NCBI GenBank assembly: GCA_964492845.1
Contig: CAZBMZ010000023.1
Span: forward strand, 1 to 64,000
DNA: 64,000 nt
Direction: 5' to 3'
Source: JADJPF01 sp964492845
Lineage (GTDB): Bacteria; Acidobacteriota; Blastocatellia; Chloracidobacteriales; JADJPF01
The translations under genes and the position numbers were made by a program. The notes below the pieces were generated by a model. It had not been told where the DNA came from, did no database searches, and saw only the letters and a list, made by a program, of their open reading frames with translations. Below are positions 1-7,841 of this stretch, one piece after another. Every line of letters starts with the position of its first letter. Position 1 is the first letter of the stretch.

Positions 1-484
1 ATCTTAAATTTAACAATTTCCTGCGTTACACTTCTTCTTTTCGTTTGTTGGGTAATACTTTCTTCTTCCCTGTCCGGTGTCAAACTAATAATTAGACGAA
101 AATAATTAAATAAATTTTATTTATCTAATTTAATAAAATAGAAATTTAACTCCCTAAGTAAATTCTTGAGTGTATTATAAGAACAAAATACATCATAATT
201 AATTATACGAATTCAAGTTATCTAATTGAGAAAACGTCAAAAACTAAGAAATCTATATACCTAATCTCAAAATAGTAACTCCTTTATAAACTTTCAATTA
301 AACACTTTTATTTTATTATTAACACTAAGTATAACCAATACCTCTTTAAACTAAAGAAATAAGCTTTGTTGTTTTAACACAAATAAATTTTGCTGAATTT
401 TATTACTAAATCCATCTATTGAAAATGTAAATCAAAGTTTAAATGACTAATTATTAAAGTCTATTACTCAATAGGTAGGTGTGA
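1..484. other. AT-rich non-coding region upstream of the integrase
   Basis: No convincing gene is present on either strand. In a normal integron attI and the first cassettes lie on this side of intI, with cassettes reading away from it, so an attI site would be expected here. Heptamers resembling a recombination core do occur (ATTTAAC at 8-14 and 144-150, GTTGGGT at 47-53), but such words are frequent in AT-rich DNA and no attC-like hairpin surrounds them. An SD-like AGGTAGGTG lies just before the integrase ATG. Confidence 0.5.
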
Positions 485-1453
485 ATGTCAAAACTAAAAC
501 TATTAGATCAAATAAAAGAAGTAATGCAGCTTAAACACTTTAGTATAAGAACAGAAGAAACTTATATACATTGGATTAAACGTTTTATTCTCTTTCATGA
601 TAAACGCCATCCTTTAGAAATGGGACAAGAAGAAATAAGAAACTTTTTATCTTATTTAGCTACAGAGTTAAATGTTGCACGTTCTACACAAAACCTTGCA
701 CTACAGTCAATACTTTTTCTTTATAAAGAAGTTTTAAATAAACAAATTACAAATATCCATAATATAGAAAGAGCTAAAAAAGAAGCAAAAGTACCTATAG
801 TCTTTACACATAATGAAGTAAATAGTATTTTATTAAACTTATCAAACATGAATTTTACTTCTTATTTAATGGCAAGTTTGCTTTATGGATCAGGCTTAAG
901 GTTAATGGAATGTATTAGACTTAGAGTTAAAGACCTTGATTTTGACTCTAGTTATGTTTTAGTTAGAGAAGGTAAAGGTGAAAAAGATCGTATTACGATG
1001 CTTCCAGAAAAGTTAAAAGAACCATTAAAACGACATTTAGTAAAAGTTAAACTATTGCATGAAGAAGATTTAGAAGCAGGACTGGGAGAAGTATATTTAC
1101 CACATGCTTTAGAGCGCAAATACCCAAATGCAAATAAAGAATGGTGCTGGCAATATATATTCCCATCAACAAGATTATCAATAGACCCACGTTCCAATAA
1201 AAAACGTAGACACCATATCTGTGAAAAAGTGTTACAAAAAAATGTAAAAGAAGCTATCAGGAAGTCAGGAATTGCAAAAAATGGAAGTTGCCATACACTT
1301 AGACATAGCTTTGCAACTCATTTATTAGAAAGTGGATATGACATTCGCACAATTCAACAACTGCTTGGACATAATGATGTTAGCACTACTATGATTTATA
1401 CGCATGTATTAAATCGTGTTGGGTATGCAGTTAAAAGTCCATTAGATAAGTAA
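485..1453 (+). CDS. intI: integron integrase, tyrosine recombinase family
   Basis: The 322-residue protein is a site-specific tyrosine recombinase of the integron integrase type, which inserts and excises gene cassettes at attI and attC sites. The N-terminal SAM-like DNA-binding domain covers about 1-95. The catalytic set is visible: R139 in YGSGLRL, K164 in the beta-hairpin, H270 and R273 in HTLRH, H296 in LLGH and Y305 in MIYTH. What marks it as IntI rather than XerC/D is the extra segment at about 203-228 with ALERKYPNA and WQYIFPS, plus the C-terminal SPLD. Length matches the family and all catalytic residues are present, so it looks active. No cassette array is recognisable in the window; by the usual geometry it would lie left of position 1. 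Family assignment is firm; activity is inferred. Confidence 0.92.
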   Translation: MSKLKLLDQIKEVMQLKHFSIRTEETYIHWIKRFILFHDKRHPLEMGQEEIRNFLSYLATELNVARSTQNLALQSILFLYKEVLNKQITNIHNIERAKKEAKVPIVFTHNEVNSILLNLSNMNFTSYLMASLLYGSGLRLMECIRLRVKDLDFDSSYVLVREGKGEKDRITMLPEKLKEPLKRHLVKVKLLHEEDLEAGLGEVYLPHALERKYPNANKEWCWQYIFPSTRLSIDPRSNKKRRHHICEKVLQKNVKEAIRKSGIAKNGSCHTLRHSFATHLLESGYDIRTIQQLLGHNDVSTTMIYTHVLNRVGYAVKSPLDK

Positions 1454-1470
1454 AAGGTTGAGTAAAGAAC

Positions 1471-1490
1471 CCTCACTGCAAGCAGTGGGG
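1471..1490. repeat. hairpin resembling an IS200/IS605 right end
   Basis: CCTCACTGC pairs with GCAGTGGGG (9 bp with one T-G wobble, two-base centre AA). It is preceded by AAAGAA and followed at 1497-1504 by GAGTGTTC. The TnpB element at 61.6-63.1 kb has a similar layout at its right end on the minus strand: AAAGAATCC, hairpin, GGAGTGTCAA. This may therefore be a solo remnant of an IS605-type end. It could also simply be part of the intI terminator. No transposase remnant is nearby. Confidence 0.35.
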
Positions 1491-1522
1491 CATTTAGAGT
1501 GTTCTCGTAAACAGGAAAGAGC

Positions 1523-1549
1523 AAGGAAAATTTCACAATTTTCCTTTTT
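1523..1549 (+). terminator. Rho-independent-like terminator after intI
   Basis: A perfect 10-bp stem AAGGAAAATT / AATTTTCCTT with a TCAC loop runs into a short T stretch. It is AT-rich, so the stem is weak, but its place between intI and lpxD fits a terminator. Confidence 0.5.
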
Positions 1550-1682
1550 AATAAAGACAAGGAGATTTCTTATAGTGTTTTTGGAAACTTTGATAAATAA
1601 AGTTTATTTCTGTATTTGAATAAATTTTTATACATTTAAGTACTTTTTGTCAAAAAAACTTAAAAACATTATAAAAATTTTT

Positions 1683-2726
1683 ATGAAAAAAAGTATCAAA
1701 GAGTTAGCACAATTAGTTAATGGAATTATTGTTGGAGATGAAACAATAATTATTTCTGGGGTAACAAGTATAGAAAAATCTCAAATAGGAGATATTATTT
1801 TTGTGGAAAACAGCAAATTTCTACAAAATGCCTTTTCTAGTAATGCCTCAGCTATTATTTTACCTAAAAAGCTTGTTCCAAAAGATTTTAACCAAAAGGT
1901 TTTAATTTTAGTGGATCAAGCTAAATTGGCATTTGCACAAATTATTAATGTGCTTAATCCACCTATTAAAGCACCCTTTTTGGTTGAAACTAGTGCAATA
2001 ATTGCAAACACTGTCCAGTTAGCTTCTAATGTAAGCGTAGGACACCATACTATAATTGGTGAAAAAACAAAAATTAATTCTTGTTCTGTAATTGGTTCTA
2101 ATTGTGTTATTGGGCAAGAAGTAGAGATTGGGCAAGATTGTGTAATACATTCTAACGTAACAATTTATGATAAAGTAAAAATTCTTGACCGAGTAATAAT
2201 TCACTCAGGTAGTGTAATAGGCAGTGATGGTTTTGGTTATGTTTTTTATGAAGGTCAATATCATAAATTTCCACAAATTGGAGATGTAATTATTGAAAGT
2301 GATGTTGAAATTGGTAGCAATGTGTCTATTGACCGAGGTGCTTTAGATTCTACAGTGATTGGTCAAGGAACTAAAATAGATAACTTAGTGCAAATTGCTC
2401 ATAATGTAAAAATTGGGAAAAATTGTGTTTTGGCGGCTCAGGTAGGAGTTTCAGGAAGTTCTATTATTGAGGACAATGTTATTGTTGGAGGACAAGTAGG
2501 AATAGCTGATCATGTTCGTATAGAAAGCGGCGCAATAATTGGGGCGCAAGCTGGTATACCCACAGGTAAAATTATCAGACGAGGACTAACAGTTTGGGGA
2601 ACCCCTGCCCGACCAATTGATGATTTTAAGCGTATTTATGCACAAACTCAGCAATTACCAACACTAAAAGAAAAACTATTAAATTTAGAAAAACAACTAG
2701 CTGAATTAAAAAAGATTGGAAATTAG
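1683..2726 (+). CDS. lpxD: UDP-3-O-acylglucosamine N-acyltransferase LpxD
   Basis: LpxD transfers the second 3-hydroxyacyl chain from acyl-ACP to UDP-3-O-acylglucosamine, the third step of lipid A synthesis, in the cytoplasm. The first part (about 1-95) is the uridine-binding LpxD domain. It is followed by a long left-handed beta-helix of hexapeptide repeats ([IV]G-x4 pattern, about 100-310), with the expected catalytic histidine in QIAHNVKIG. A short C-terminal coiled coil (TLKEKLLNLEKQLAELKK) matches the family. The frame is open from a TTG at 1647, but ATG 1683 gives the normal N-terminus MKKSIKELAQLV and is preferred; no clear SD precedes either. It stands alone, without lpxA, lpxB or fabZ. 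It implies an LPS-type outer membrane. Confidence 0.92.
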   Translation: MKKSIKELAQLVNGIIVGDETIIISGVTSIEKSQIGDIIFVENSKFLQNAFSSNASAIILPKKLVPKDFNQKVLILVDQAKLAFAQIINVLNPPIKAPFLVETSAIIANTVQLASNVSVGHHTIIGEKTKINSCSVIGSNCVIGQEVEIGQDCVIHSNVTIYDKVKILDRVIIHSGSVIGSDGFGYVFYEGQYHKFPQIGDVIIESDVEIGSNVSIDRGALDSTVIGQGTKIDNLVQIAHNVKIGKNCVLAAQVGVSGSSIIEDNVIVGGQVGIADHVRIESGAIIGAQAGIPTGKIIRRGLTVWGTPARPIDDFKRIYAQTQQLPTLKEKLLNLEKQLAELKKIGN

Positions 2727-2854
2727 TTTTGTTAAGTTAATAAACTCAGATTTATTTTTGTGATTTATTTCCTTAATGTTAATATAGAAAACATTTACAA
2801 AAATTAATCTTGATACTAATAATAATCCTTAAAATTTTTACTTAGCGAGTTAAC

Positions 2855-3271
2855 ATGTTACGACTTATTTTGCAATCTGTAGAAATTTCCGAACAAGAAA
2901 CGGGCGAGCGTCAAGCTATAGTCACTTTAAATAGTGGAGAGACAAATTTTGTAGGTTGTTCCAAACAACTCTCAACACAAAATGATTACATAACTGTTGC
3001 TGAAGCAACATTAGATGCTGTCAGGCAGTCTTTGTCAATAGAAGGAGTAAAATTAGAACTAGACAAAGCAGCACCAATACGCCACGATAGTATTAATAAT
3101 AATCTTTTAGTAGTAACTGTTGATTATAGTAAAGATGGTAAAACAGTACAACTCACGGGATCTTGCTTAAGTACTGACGAGCAAGCAACCCACAATATAG
3201 CTAAAGCAACATTGGATGCTACTAATCGCATAATTGCTCATTTATCAGAGAGCGAAAATCTTAACTTATAA
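2855..3271 (+). CDS. hypothetical protein with an internal duplication
   Basis: I do not recognise this 138-residue cytoplasmic protein. It has two similar halves: VTLNSGETNFVG ... AEATLDAVRQSL and VTVDYSKDGKTVQLTG ... AKATLDATNRII, each a beta-rich stretch followed by a helix with A-x-ATLDA. The pattern recalls small alpha/beta dimer domains such as the LeuA regulatory domain, but the likeness is too weak to transfer a function. No signal peptide or membrane segment is seen. It lies just upstream of the monooxygenase gene in the same direction (27-bp gap), so the two may be co-transcribed. Confidence 0.6.
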   Translation: MLRLILQSVEISEQETGERQAIVTLNSGETNFVGCSKQLSTQNDYITVAEATLDAVRQSLSIEGVKLELDKAAPIRHDSINNNLLVVTVDYSKDGKTVQLTGSCLSTDEQATHNIAKATLDATNRIIAHLSESENLNL

Positions 3272-3298
3272 TGGTTTCTTTTTATAAGGATAATAGCT

Positions 3299-3598
3299 AT
3301 GGCAAATCAACCCATAACCGTTATGGCTCGTTTAATAGCAAAGCCTGGCATGGAAAAAAACGTAAAATACGCGCTTAAACCTTTGATTATAGCAACTAGA
3401 AAAGAGCCTGGTTGTTTAAGCTATAATTTTTATCAAAGTTCTTATGATAGCCGAGTTTTTTTATCTCATGAGGTTTGGGAAAGTCATGAAGTATTTGCTA
3501 AACATTTATTAAGCCCTTATATAATAGCATTACAAGAACAAGGGGAAGATCTTTTAGTACAGCCATTAGAAGTAACATTTGTTGAAGCTTTAGCCTAA
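3299..3598 (+). CDS. ABM-domain monooxygenase-like protein
   Basis: The 99-residue protein fits the antibiotic biosynthesis monooxygenase (ABM, YgiN-like) fold, a dimeric ferredoxin-like barrel. The pattern is typical: an N-terminal strand ITVMARLIAKPG, a helix with LKPLIIATRKEPGCLSYNFY, then FLSHEVWESHEVFAKH with the conserved E-x-W and H, and a last strand. Family members oxidise quinols or polyketides without cofactors, or act in quinone detoxification; the substrate here cannot be told. SD-like AAGGA stands about 9 bp before the ATG. It is followed closely by the PhyH-type dioxygenase gene. Confidence 0.8.
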   Translation: MANQPITVMARLIAKPGMEKNVKYALKPLIIATRKEPGCLSYNFYQSSYDSRVFLSHEVWESHEVFAKHLLSPYIIALQEQGEDLLVQPLEVTFVEALA

Positions 3599-3622
3599 AT
3601 ATATTTGTTTTTATTTATTTTT

Positions 3623-4459
3623 ATGTCTATTTTTTCAGAATTCCAAGAAGAAGGTTTTTTAATTTTAGAAAATTTTGTTAGTCCTACAATTTGTGACCAA
3701 CTACGTCAACAAACAGCCAAATTAGTTTCAGAATTTGAACCACAAACAGTCAAAAATATTTTTACAACCAATGAGCAAAGTCGGATTAGTAACAAATATT
3801 TTTTTGATTCAAGCGAAAAAATTAGTTTTTTCTTTGAAGAAACCGCTTTTGACTCTGAAGGGAGTTTGCGTCAAAGCAAAGAGCTTTCTATTAATAAAAT
3901 TGGACATGCTTTACATGAACTTGACAGTGTGTTTAAGGAGTTTTCCTACAGTAATAAAATAGCTGAGCTAGCAACTGAGCTAGTCTTAAAAAATCCTATA
4001 ATTATTCAATCAATGTATATTTTTAAGCAACCTAACATTGGTGGTGAAGTAAATTGCCATCAAGATAGCACTTTTCTCTATACTGAGCCAGAACCCGTTA
4101 TTGGGCTTTGGTTTGCTTTAGAAGATGCAACAATAGAGAATGGTTGTTTATGGGCAATTCCTAAAGCACATAAACTAGGGTTAAAATCTCGTTTTATTCG
4201 TGCAACTGATGATACAACTAGTTTTAAGATATTAGATAATACCCAATGGGATTTAACTAAATTAACTCCTTTAGAAGTAAAAAAAGGAAGCTTAATTGTG
4301 CTACATGGTTTTTTACCACATTTAAGCTATGCTAATAAATCTTATTTTTCGCGTCATGCGTACACACTACATTTGATTGATAAAAGTTGGCATTACGCCA
4401 AAGATAACTGGTTACAAAGACACAATTTACCACTAGAAAGTTTATCTATAAAATCTTAA
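3623..4459 (+). CDS. phytanoyl-CoA dioxygenase (PhyH) family protein
   Basis: This is an Fe(II)/2-oxoglutarate-dependent oxygenase of the PhyH family. The iron-binding motif H-x-D is seen in CHQDSTF, and the distal histidine is probably the one in GFLPHLSYAN, followed by SRHAYTLH, where an Arg normally holds 2-oxoglutarate. The N-terminal FQEEGFLILENFVS is the usual PhyH opening. The frame is open from TTG 3605, but ATG 3623 starts directly before that opening and is preferred. Bacterial members hydroxylate small molecules such as ectoine, acyl-CoAs or phosphonates; the substrate here is unknown. Confidence 0.82.
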   Translation: MSIFSEFQEEGFLILENFVSPTICDQLRQQTAKLVSEFEPQTVKNIFTTNEQSRISNKYFFDSSEKISFFFEETAFDSEGSLRQSKELSINKIGHALHELDSVFKEFSYSNKIAELATELVLKNPIIIQSMYIFKQPNIGGEVNCHQDSTFLYTEPEPVIGLWFALEDATIENGCLWAIPKAHKLGLKSRFIRATDDTTSFKILDNTQWDLTKLTPLEVKKGSLIVLHGFLPHLSYANKSYFSRHAYTLHLIDKSWHYAKDNWLQRHNLPLESLSIKS

Positions 4460-4485
4460 GAAAATTTTTATGAAAGAAGTATTTT

Positions 4486-4968
4486 ATGAAGATTCGTTTA
4501 GCTAGTAATAACGACGTAGAAGAAATTAAAAATATAGTCTTTAGTGTTTTGTCTGAATATGGGTTAAAAAATGATCCTGAAGGAACAGACTCAGATCTAA
4601 ATGATATTGAAAAGAATTATTTAGCTAACGGTGGTACTTTTATAGTAGTAGAAGATGGTAAAGGAAAAATAGTAGGTACAGGTGGCTTATTTACACTCAA
4701 GCCTGGTGTTTGTGAACTACGTAAAATGTATTTACTTAAAGAAACTCGCGGTCAAGGGCTAGGAAAACGTTTAATTGAATATTTTTTAGATCTTGCTCCT
4801 AAGTTAGGTTTTCAGCGCATTGAGTTAGAAACAGCATCTGTACTAGTAGAAGCCATTAATTTATATAAGCGTTATGGGTTTCGTCCAATAGAATGCGCAG
4901 GCCACTTAGCTTCACGTTGTGATCAAGCTTATGCTTTAGATTTAACTCCTTCGTCAAGTTGTAAATAA
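4486..4968 (+). CDS. GNAT family N-acetyltransferase
   Basis: A 160-residue GCN5-related acetyltransferase. The acetyl-CoA-binding motif A is clear as ETRGQGLGKRLIEYF (Q/R-x-x-G-x-G/A), preceded by strand ELRKMYLL, with motif B near INLYKRYGF. The substrate cannot be read from the sequence. It is followed only 4 bp later by a histone-deacetylase-like gene, so an acetyl-adding and an acetyl-removing enzyme are probably made from one transcript. Confidence 0.88.
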   Translation: MKIRLASNNDVEEIKNIVFSVLSEYGLKNDPEGTDSDLNDIEKNYLANGGTFIVVEDGKGKIVGTGGLFTLKPGVCELRKMYLLKETRGQGLGKRLIEYFLDLAPKLGFQRIELETASVLVEAINLYKRYGFRPIECAGHLASRCDQAYALDLTPSSSCK

Positions 4969-4972
4969 TTTT

Positions 4973-5875
4973 ATGAAGGTTTTTTATACGGATAAATATA
5001 CAGTTGAATTGCCTGATGGACATCGTTTTCCTATGGAAAAATACCGACTTGTTAGAGAAGCTTTACTAATAAAACAAGTCCTCTCCCAGGATGAGCTACA
5101 TGAACCCCAAATGGTTACACCTGAAGTAGTTACGCTTGCACATACACGAAAATATGTTGAGTCAATTTGTAATGGAACAATTGACCAAAAAGCTATGCGT
5201 CGTATAGGTTTTCCCTGGAGTCCATCTTTAGTAACTCGCTCGCTTGCATCCGTTGGTGGGGCTTTATGTGCAGCACTAGCAGCATTAGAAACAGGAGTTT
5301 CAGGAAATTTAGCTGGCGGTACACATCACGCGCTAGTAAATGCAGGTGAAGGTTATTGTGTATTTAATGATATTGCAGTAGTAGTTTTACATTTATTGAA
5401 AGAAAAAAAAATTCGTCGTGCAGCGATTGTTGATTTAGATGTCCATCAAGGTAATGGCAATTCTGATATTTTAGGAAATCGAGAAGACGTTTTCATTTTT
5501 AGTATGCATGGAGAAAAAAATTACCCTTTCCGCAAAGTTGCCTCTACTTTAGATATTGGGTTAGCAGATAATGCAACTGACAACGAATATTTAGATTTAT
5601 TAGCAGACGCGCTTCCAAAAGTCTTTAACTTTCAACCAGATATAATTTTTTTCCAAGCAGGGGTTGATCCATTAAAAGAAGATGTTCTTGGACGGCTAGC
5701 ACTTTCACATGAAGGATTAGCTAGACGTGATTATTTAGTTTTATCTGAGTGTAAAAAACTAGGTATACCAGTTTCTTTGGCTTTAGGTGGTGGTTATGCT
5801 AAACCTATTCAACTAACGGTTGAAGCACATACACAAACTTATAAAATGGTAAAAGAATTATTTCCTAATGTTTAA
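4973..5875 (+). CDS. histone deacetylase family protein
   Basis: A 300-residue zinc hydrolase of the arginase/deacetylase fold that removes acetyl groups from lysine side chains, polyamines or similar amides. The hallmarks are present: GGTHHA with the two active-site histidines (H118, H119), DLDVHQGNG with zinc ligands D156 and H158, GVDPLKED with the third ligand D232, and the C-terminal GGGY carrying the transition-state tyrosine. Length matches bacterial class I/IV-type enzymes. It follows the acetyltransferase gene by 4 bp, which hints at a reversible acetylation pair. The substrate is not predictable. Confidence 0.88.
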   Translation: MKVFYTDKYTVELPDGHRFPMEKYRLVREALLIKQVLSQDELHEPQMVTPEVVTLAHTRKYVESICNGTIDQKAMRRIGFPWSPSLVTRSLASVGGALCAALAALETGVSGNLAGGTHHALVNAGEGYCVFNDIAVVVLHLLKEKKIRRAAIVDLDVHQGNGNSDILGNREDVFIFSMHGEKNYPFRKVASTLDIGLADNATDNEYLDLLADALPKVFNFQPDIIFFQAGVDPLKEDVLGRLALSHEGLARRDYLVLSECKKLGIPVSLALGGGYAKPIQLTVEAHTQTYKMVKELFPNV

Positions 5876-6006
5876 TGGTGCAACATTGTAGTTGAGTTGC
5901 CGATATTTAGCTAGTATATTGAACAATTTAGCTAACCAATTGGAGGTTTCTTAACAAGCTAAAACTACCGTAACTTATAGATTTAGTTTAGTTTAGACTA
6001 GCTATT

Positions 6007-6408
6007 ATGGCTGCTTATCCACTAGAACCTTATTTAATACTACCAATTCCAGAAATTTCTCCAGAACAAGTAGTTAAATATCAAGTTAACTCATTAAAAA
6101 ATAATAGCTATAAGGGTAATGATTTAGGTATTGCCGCAGTCTTTATGTTTGCTTCACCAACTAATAAAATGTTTACTGGCCCTTTAGCCCGGTTTATTCG
6201 TATGGTAAAAAACCCGCTTTATACTCCAATGTTGGATCACAAAAGCGCGTGTTTTGATCCAATTATTATTGAAGAAGATCAGGCTGAACAAAGAGTAACA
6301 ATAACAGACAAAAATGATCAGAAAAATGTTTTTATTTTTCGCTTGTCTCGTCAAAGTGTTGGTTATTACCGTAATTGCTGGATGACAGATAGCGTAATGA
6401 GAGAATAA
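6007..6408 (+). CDS. DUF4864-like protein
   Basis: A 133-residue protein without signal peptide or membrane segment. The pattern QVNSLKNN ... AAVFMFASPTN ... GPLARFIRMVKNPLYTPML ... FIFRLSRQ ... YRNCWMTDSVMR fits the DUF4864 family as I remember it (a small cone-shaped NTF2-like fold, also found in plants and cyanobacteria). Function is unknown. The next gene follows after 20 bp, so the pair is probably co-transcribed. Confidence 0.6.
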   Translation: MAAYPLEPYLILPIPEISPEQVVKYQVNSLKNNSYKGNDLGIAAVFMFASPTNKMFTGPLARFIRMVKNPLYTPMLDHKSACFDPIIIEEDQAEQRVTITDKNDQKNVFIFRLSRQSVGYYRNCWMTDSVMRE

Positions 6409-6428
6409 TTTATAGGAATAAATACTTT

Positions 6429-6791
6429 ATGGACATAATTGATATACCAGAATCTGATGAAAAATTACTAGCAGAATGTGATGTAGAAACTTTTCGAGCT
6501 AGTGGTAAAGGTGGACAACACGTTAACACTACAGATAGTGCGGTAAGGCTAACACATCGTGCAACAGGTGTTGTAGTTTCTTGTCAGCAAGAACGCAGTC
6601 AACACCGAAATAAAGCTACGTGTTTGGCTAGGTTGAGAGAAAAGCTAGCTAAATTAAATTACACTCCCCCAGAAAGACTTCCTACCAGAAAGCCTAAAGT
6701 AGTTAAAGAAGAAATTTTAGCTACTAAAAAACATACGGCTGAAAAGAAGCGAACAAGAACTAAAGTTAAACCAACTGTTGACGAAGATTAA
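6429..6791 (+). CDS. peptide chain release factor-like protein (GGQ domain only)
   Basis: At 120 residues this contains only the catalytic RF-1 domain, with the universal GGQ motif in SGKGGQHVNTTDSAV that triggers peptidyl-tRNA hydrolysis, and a lysine/arginine-rich C-terminal tail. That layout is typical of ArfB/YaeJ-like ribosome rescue factors, in which the basic tail enters the empty mRNA channel; the stop-codon recognition domains of RF1/RF2 are absent. The start of the tail (LPTRKPKVVKEEILATKK) differs from E. coli ArfB, so the exact subfamily is left open. Its last four bases overlap the end of the convergent rfbB gene. Confidence 0.82.
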   Translation: MDIIDIPESDEKLLAECDVETFRASGKGGQHVNTTDSAVRLTHRATGVVVSCQQERSQHRNKATCLARLREKLAKLNYTPPERLPTRKPKVVKEEILATKKHTAEKKRTRTKVKPTVDED

Positions 6792-7804
6792 ATAACTTCT
6801 GCTCGGTTTTCGTAAAGTTCTTTATAATAATTAAGGTATTCACCTGAGCGAGTCCGTTCTAGCCATGTTTGATTATTTAAGTACCAATCTATTGTAAATT
6901 GAATACCTTGTTCAAAGTTAACTTCTGCTTGCCAATGTAGTTCTTTTTCCATTTTACTAGGGTCAATTCCATAACGTCGGTCGTGTCCTGGGCGATCGGC
7001 AACAAATTTAATTAGATCTTTAGGGCGATCAAGTAATTTGAGAATTGTTTCAATTACTTCTAAATTATTTTTTTCGGTTCTAGCTCCGATGTTATAAATT
7101 TCTCCAGCTTGCCCATTAATTAAAACTTGATAAAGAGCTTTACAATTATCTACAACATAAATCCAGTCACGGATATTAAGCCCATCTCCATAAACTGGAA
7201 GTGGTTTATATTCTAAAGCATTAGCAATAATTAAAGGAATTAGTTTTTCTGGAAATTGATAAGGCCCATAATTATTACAGGTACGAGTAATTATACATTC
7301 TAGTTTATGCGTACATTGAGCAGCATAAACAAAATGTTCTGCTGAAGCCTTGCTAGCAGCATAAGGACTAGCAGGAAAAAGCCTGGAATCTTCTGTTAAA
7401 TAAATACCTGGTTCTAAACTTCCACCAACTTCATCAGTAGAAATATGTATAAAACGAGGAATTTGCGCTTCTCTAGCACAATCTAGCAAAACTTGTGTTC
7501 CATAAACATTAGTAGTAACAAAAGGAGCAGCAGACTTAATGCTACGGTCAACATGGGATTCTGCTGCAAAATTTACTATAGCATCAGAACCTATTATTGC
7601 TTGGCTAACATCTTCTATTTGGCAAATATCGCCTTTAACAAATCGATAATTTGGCAAATGTGCTAGATCTGCTAAGTTTTCTAAATTGCCAGCATAAGTT
7701 AGCTTATCAAAATTAATTATTTCGTGTTCTGGATGTTCTGTTAATAAAAGCCTAATAAAATTTGAGCCAATAAATCCTGCTCCACCTGTAACAAATATTT
7801 TCAT
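6788..7804 (-). CDS. rfbB: dTDP-glucose 4,6-dehydratase
   Basis: A 338-residue extended short-chain dehydrogenase that converts dTDP-glucose to dTDP-4-keto-6-deoxyglucose, the entry to rhamnose and other deoxysugars. Seen: the NAD-binding GGAGFIGSN at 7-15, the catalytic T123-D124-E125 in TDEVGGSL, and Y148-x3-K152 in YAASKAS. The tyrosine usual after TDEV (TDEVYG) is replaced by glycine, a small oddity outside the catalytic triad. It is probably co-transcribed with the upstream GT-C gene (37-bp gap). rfbA, rfbC and rfbD are not in the window. Confidence 0.88.
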   Translation of the reverse strand: MKIFVTGGAGFIGSNFIRLLLTEHPEHEIINFDKLTYAGNLENLADLAHLPNYRFVKGDICQIEDVSQAIIGSDAIVNFAAESHVDRSIKSAAPFVTTNVYGTQVLLDCAREAQIPRFIHISTDEVGGSLEPGIYLTEDSRLFPASPYAASKASAEHFVYAAQCTHKLECIITRTCNNYGPYQFPEKLIPLIIANALEYKPLPVYGDGLNIRDWIYVVDNCKALYQVLINGQAGEIYNIGARTEKNNLEVIETILKLLDRPKDLIKFVADRPGHDRRYGIDPSKMEKELHWQAEVNFEQGIQFTIDWYLNNQTWLERTRSGEYLNYYKELYENRAEVI

Positions 7805-7841
7805 AATCTATAACCTTGAGTTTAAATTTCTATGTATTAGC

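Noticed and set aside
8..53. ATTTAAC and GTTGGGT as the two outer cores of an attC site
   Set aside because: The heptamers fit the degenerate consensus, but they are only 46 bp apart, are poorly complementary to each other, and the DNA between does not fold into the usual bulged hairpin.
1457..1463. GTTGAGT right after intI as an attI core in an inverted integron
   Set aside because: A single degenerate heptamer is expected by chance at this length, and the genes that follow (lpxD and others) lack attC sites and look like ordinary chromosomal genes.
1647..1682. Longer lpxD start at TTG 1647
   Set aside because: It adds 12 residues absent from the family N-terminus; ATG 1683 gives the normal start.
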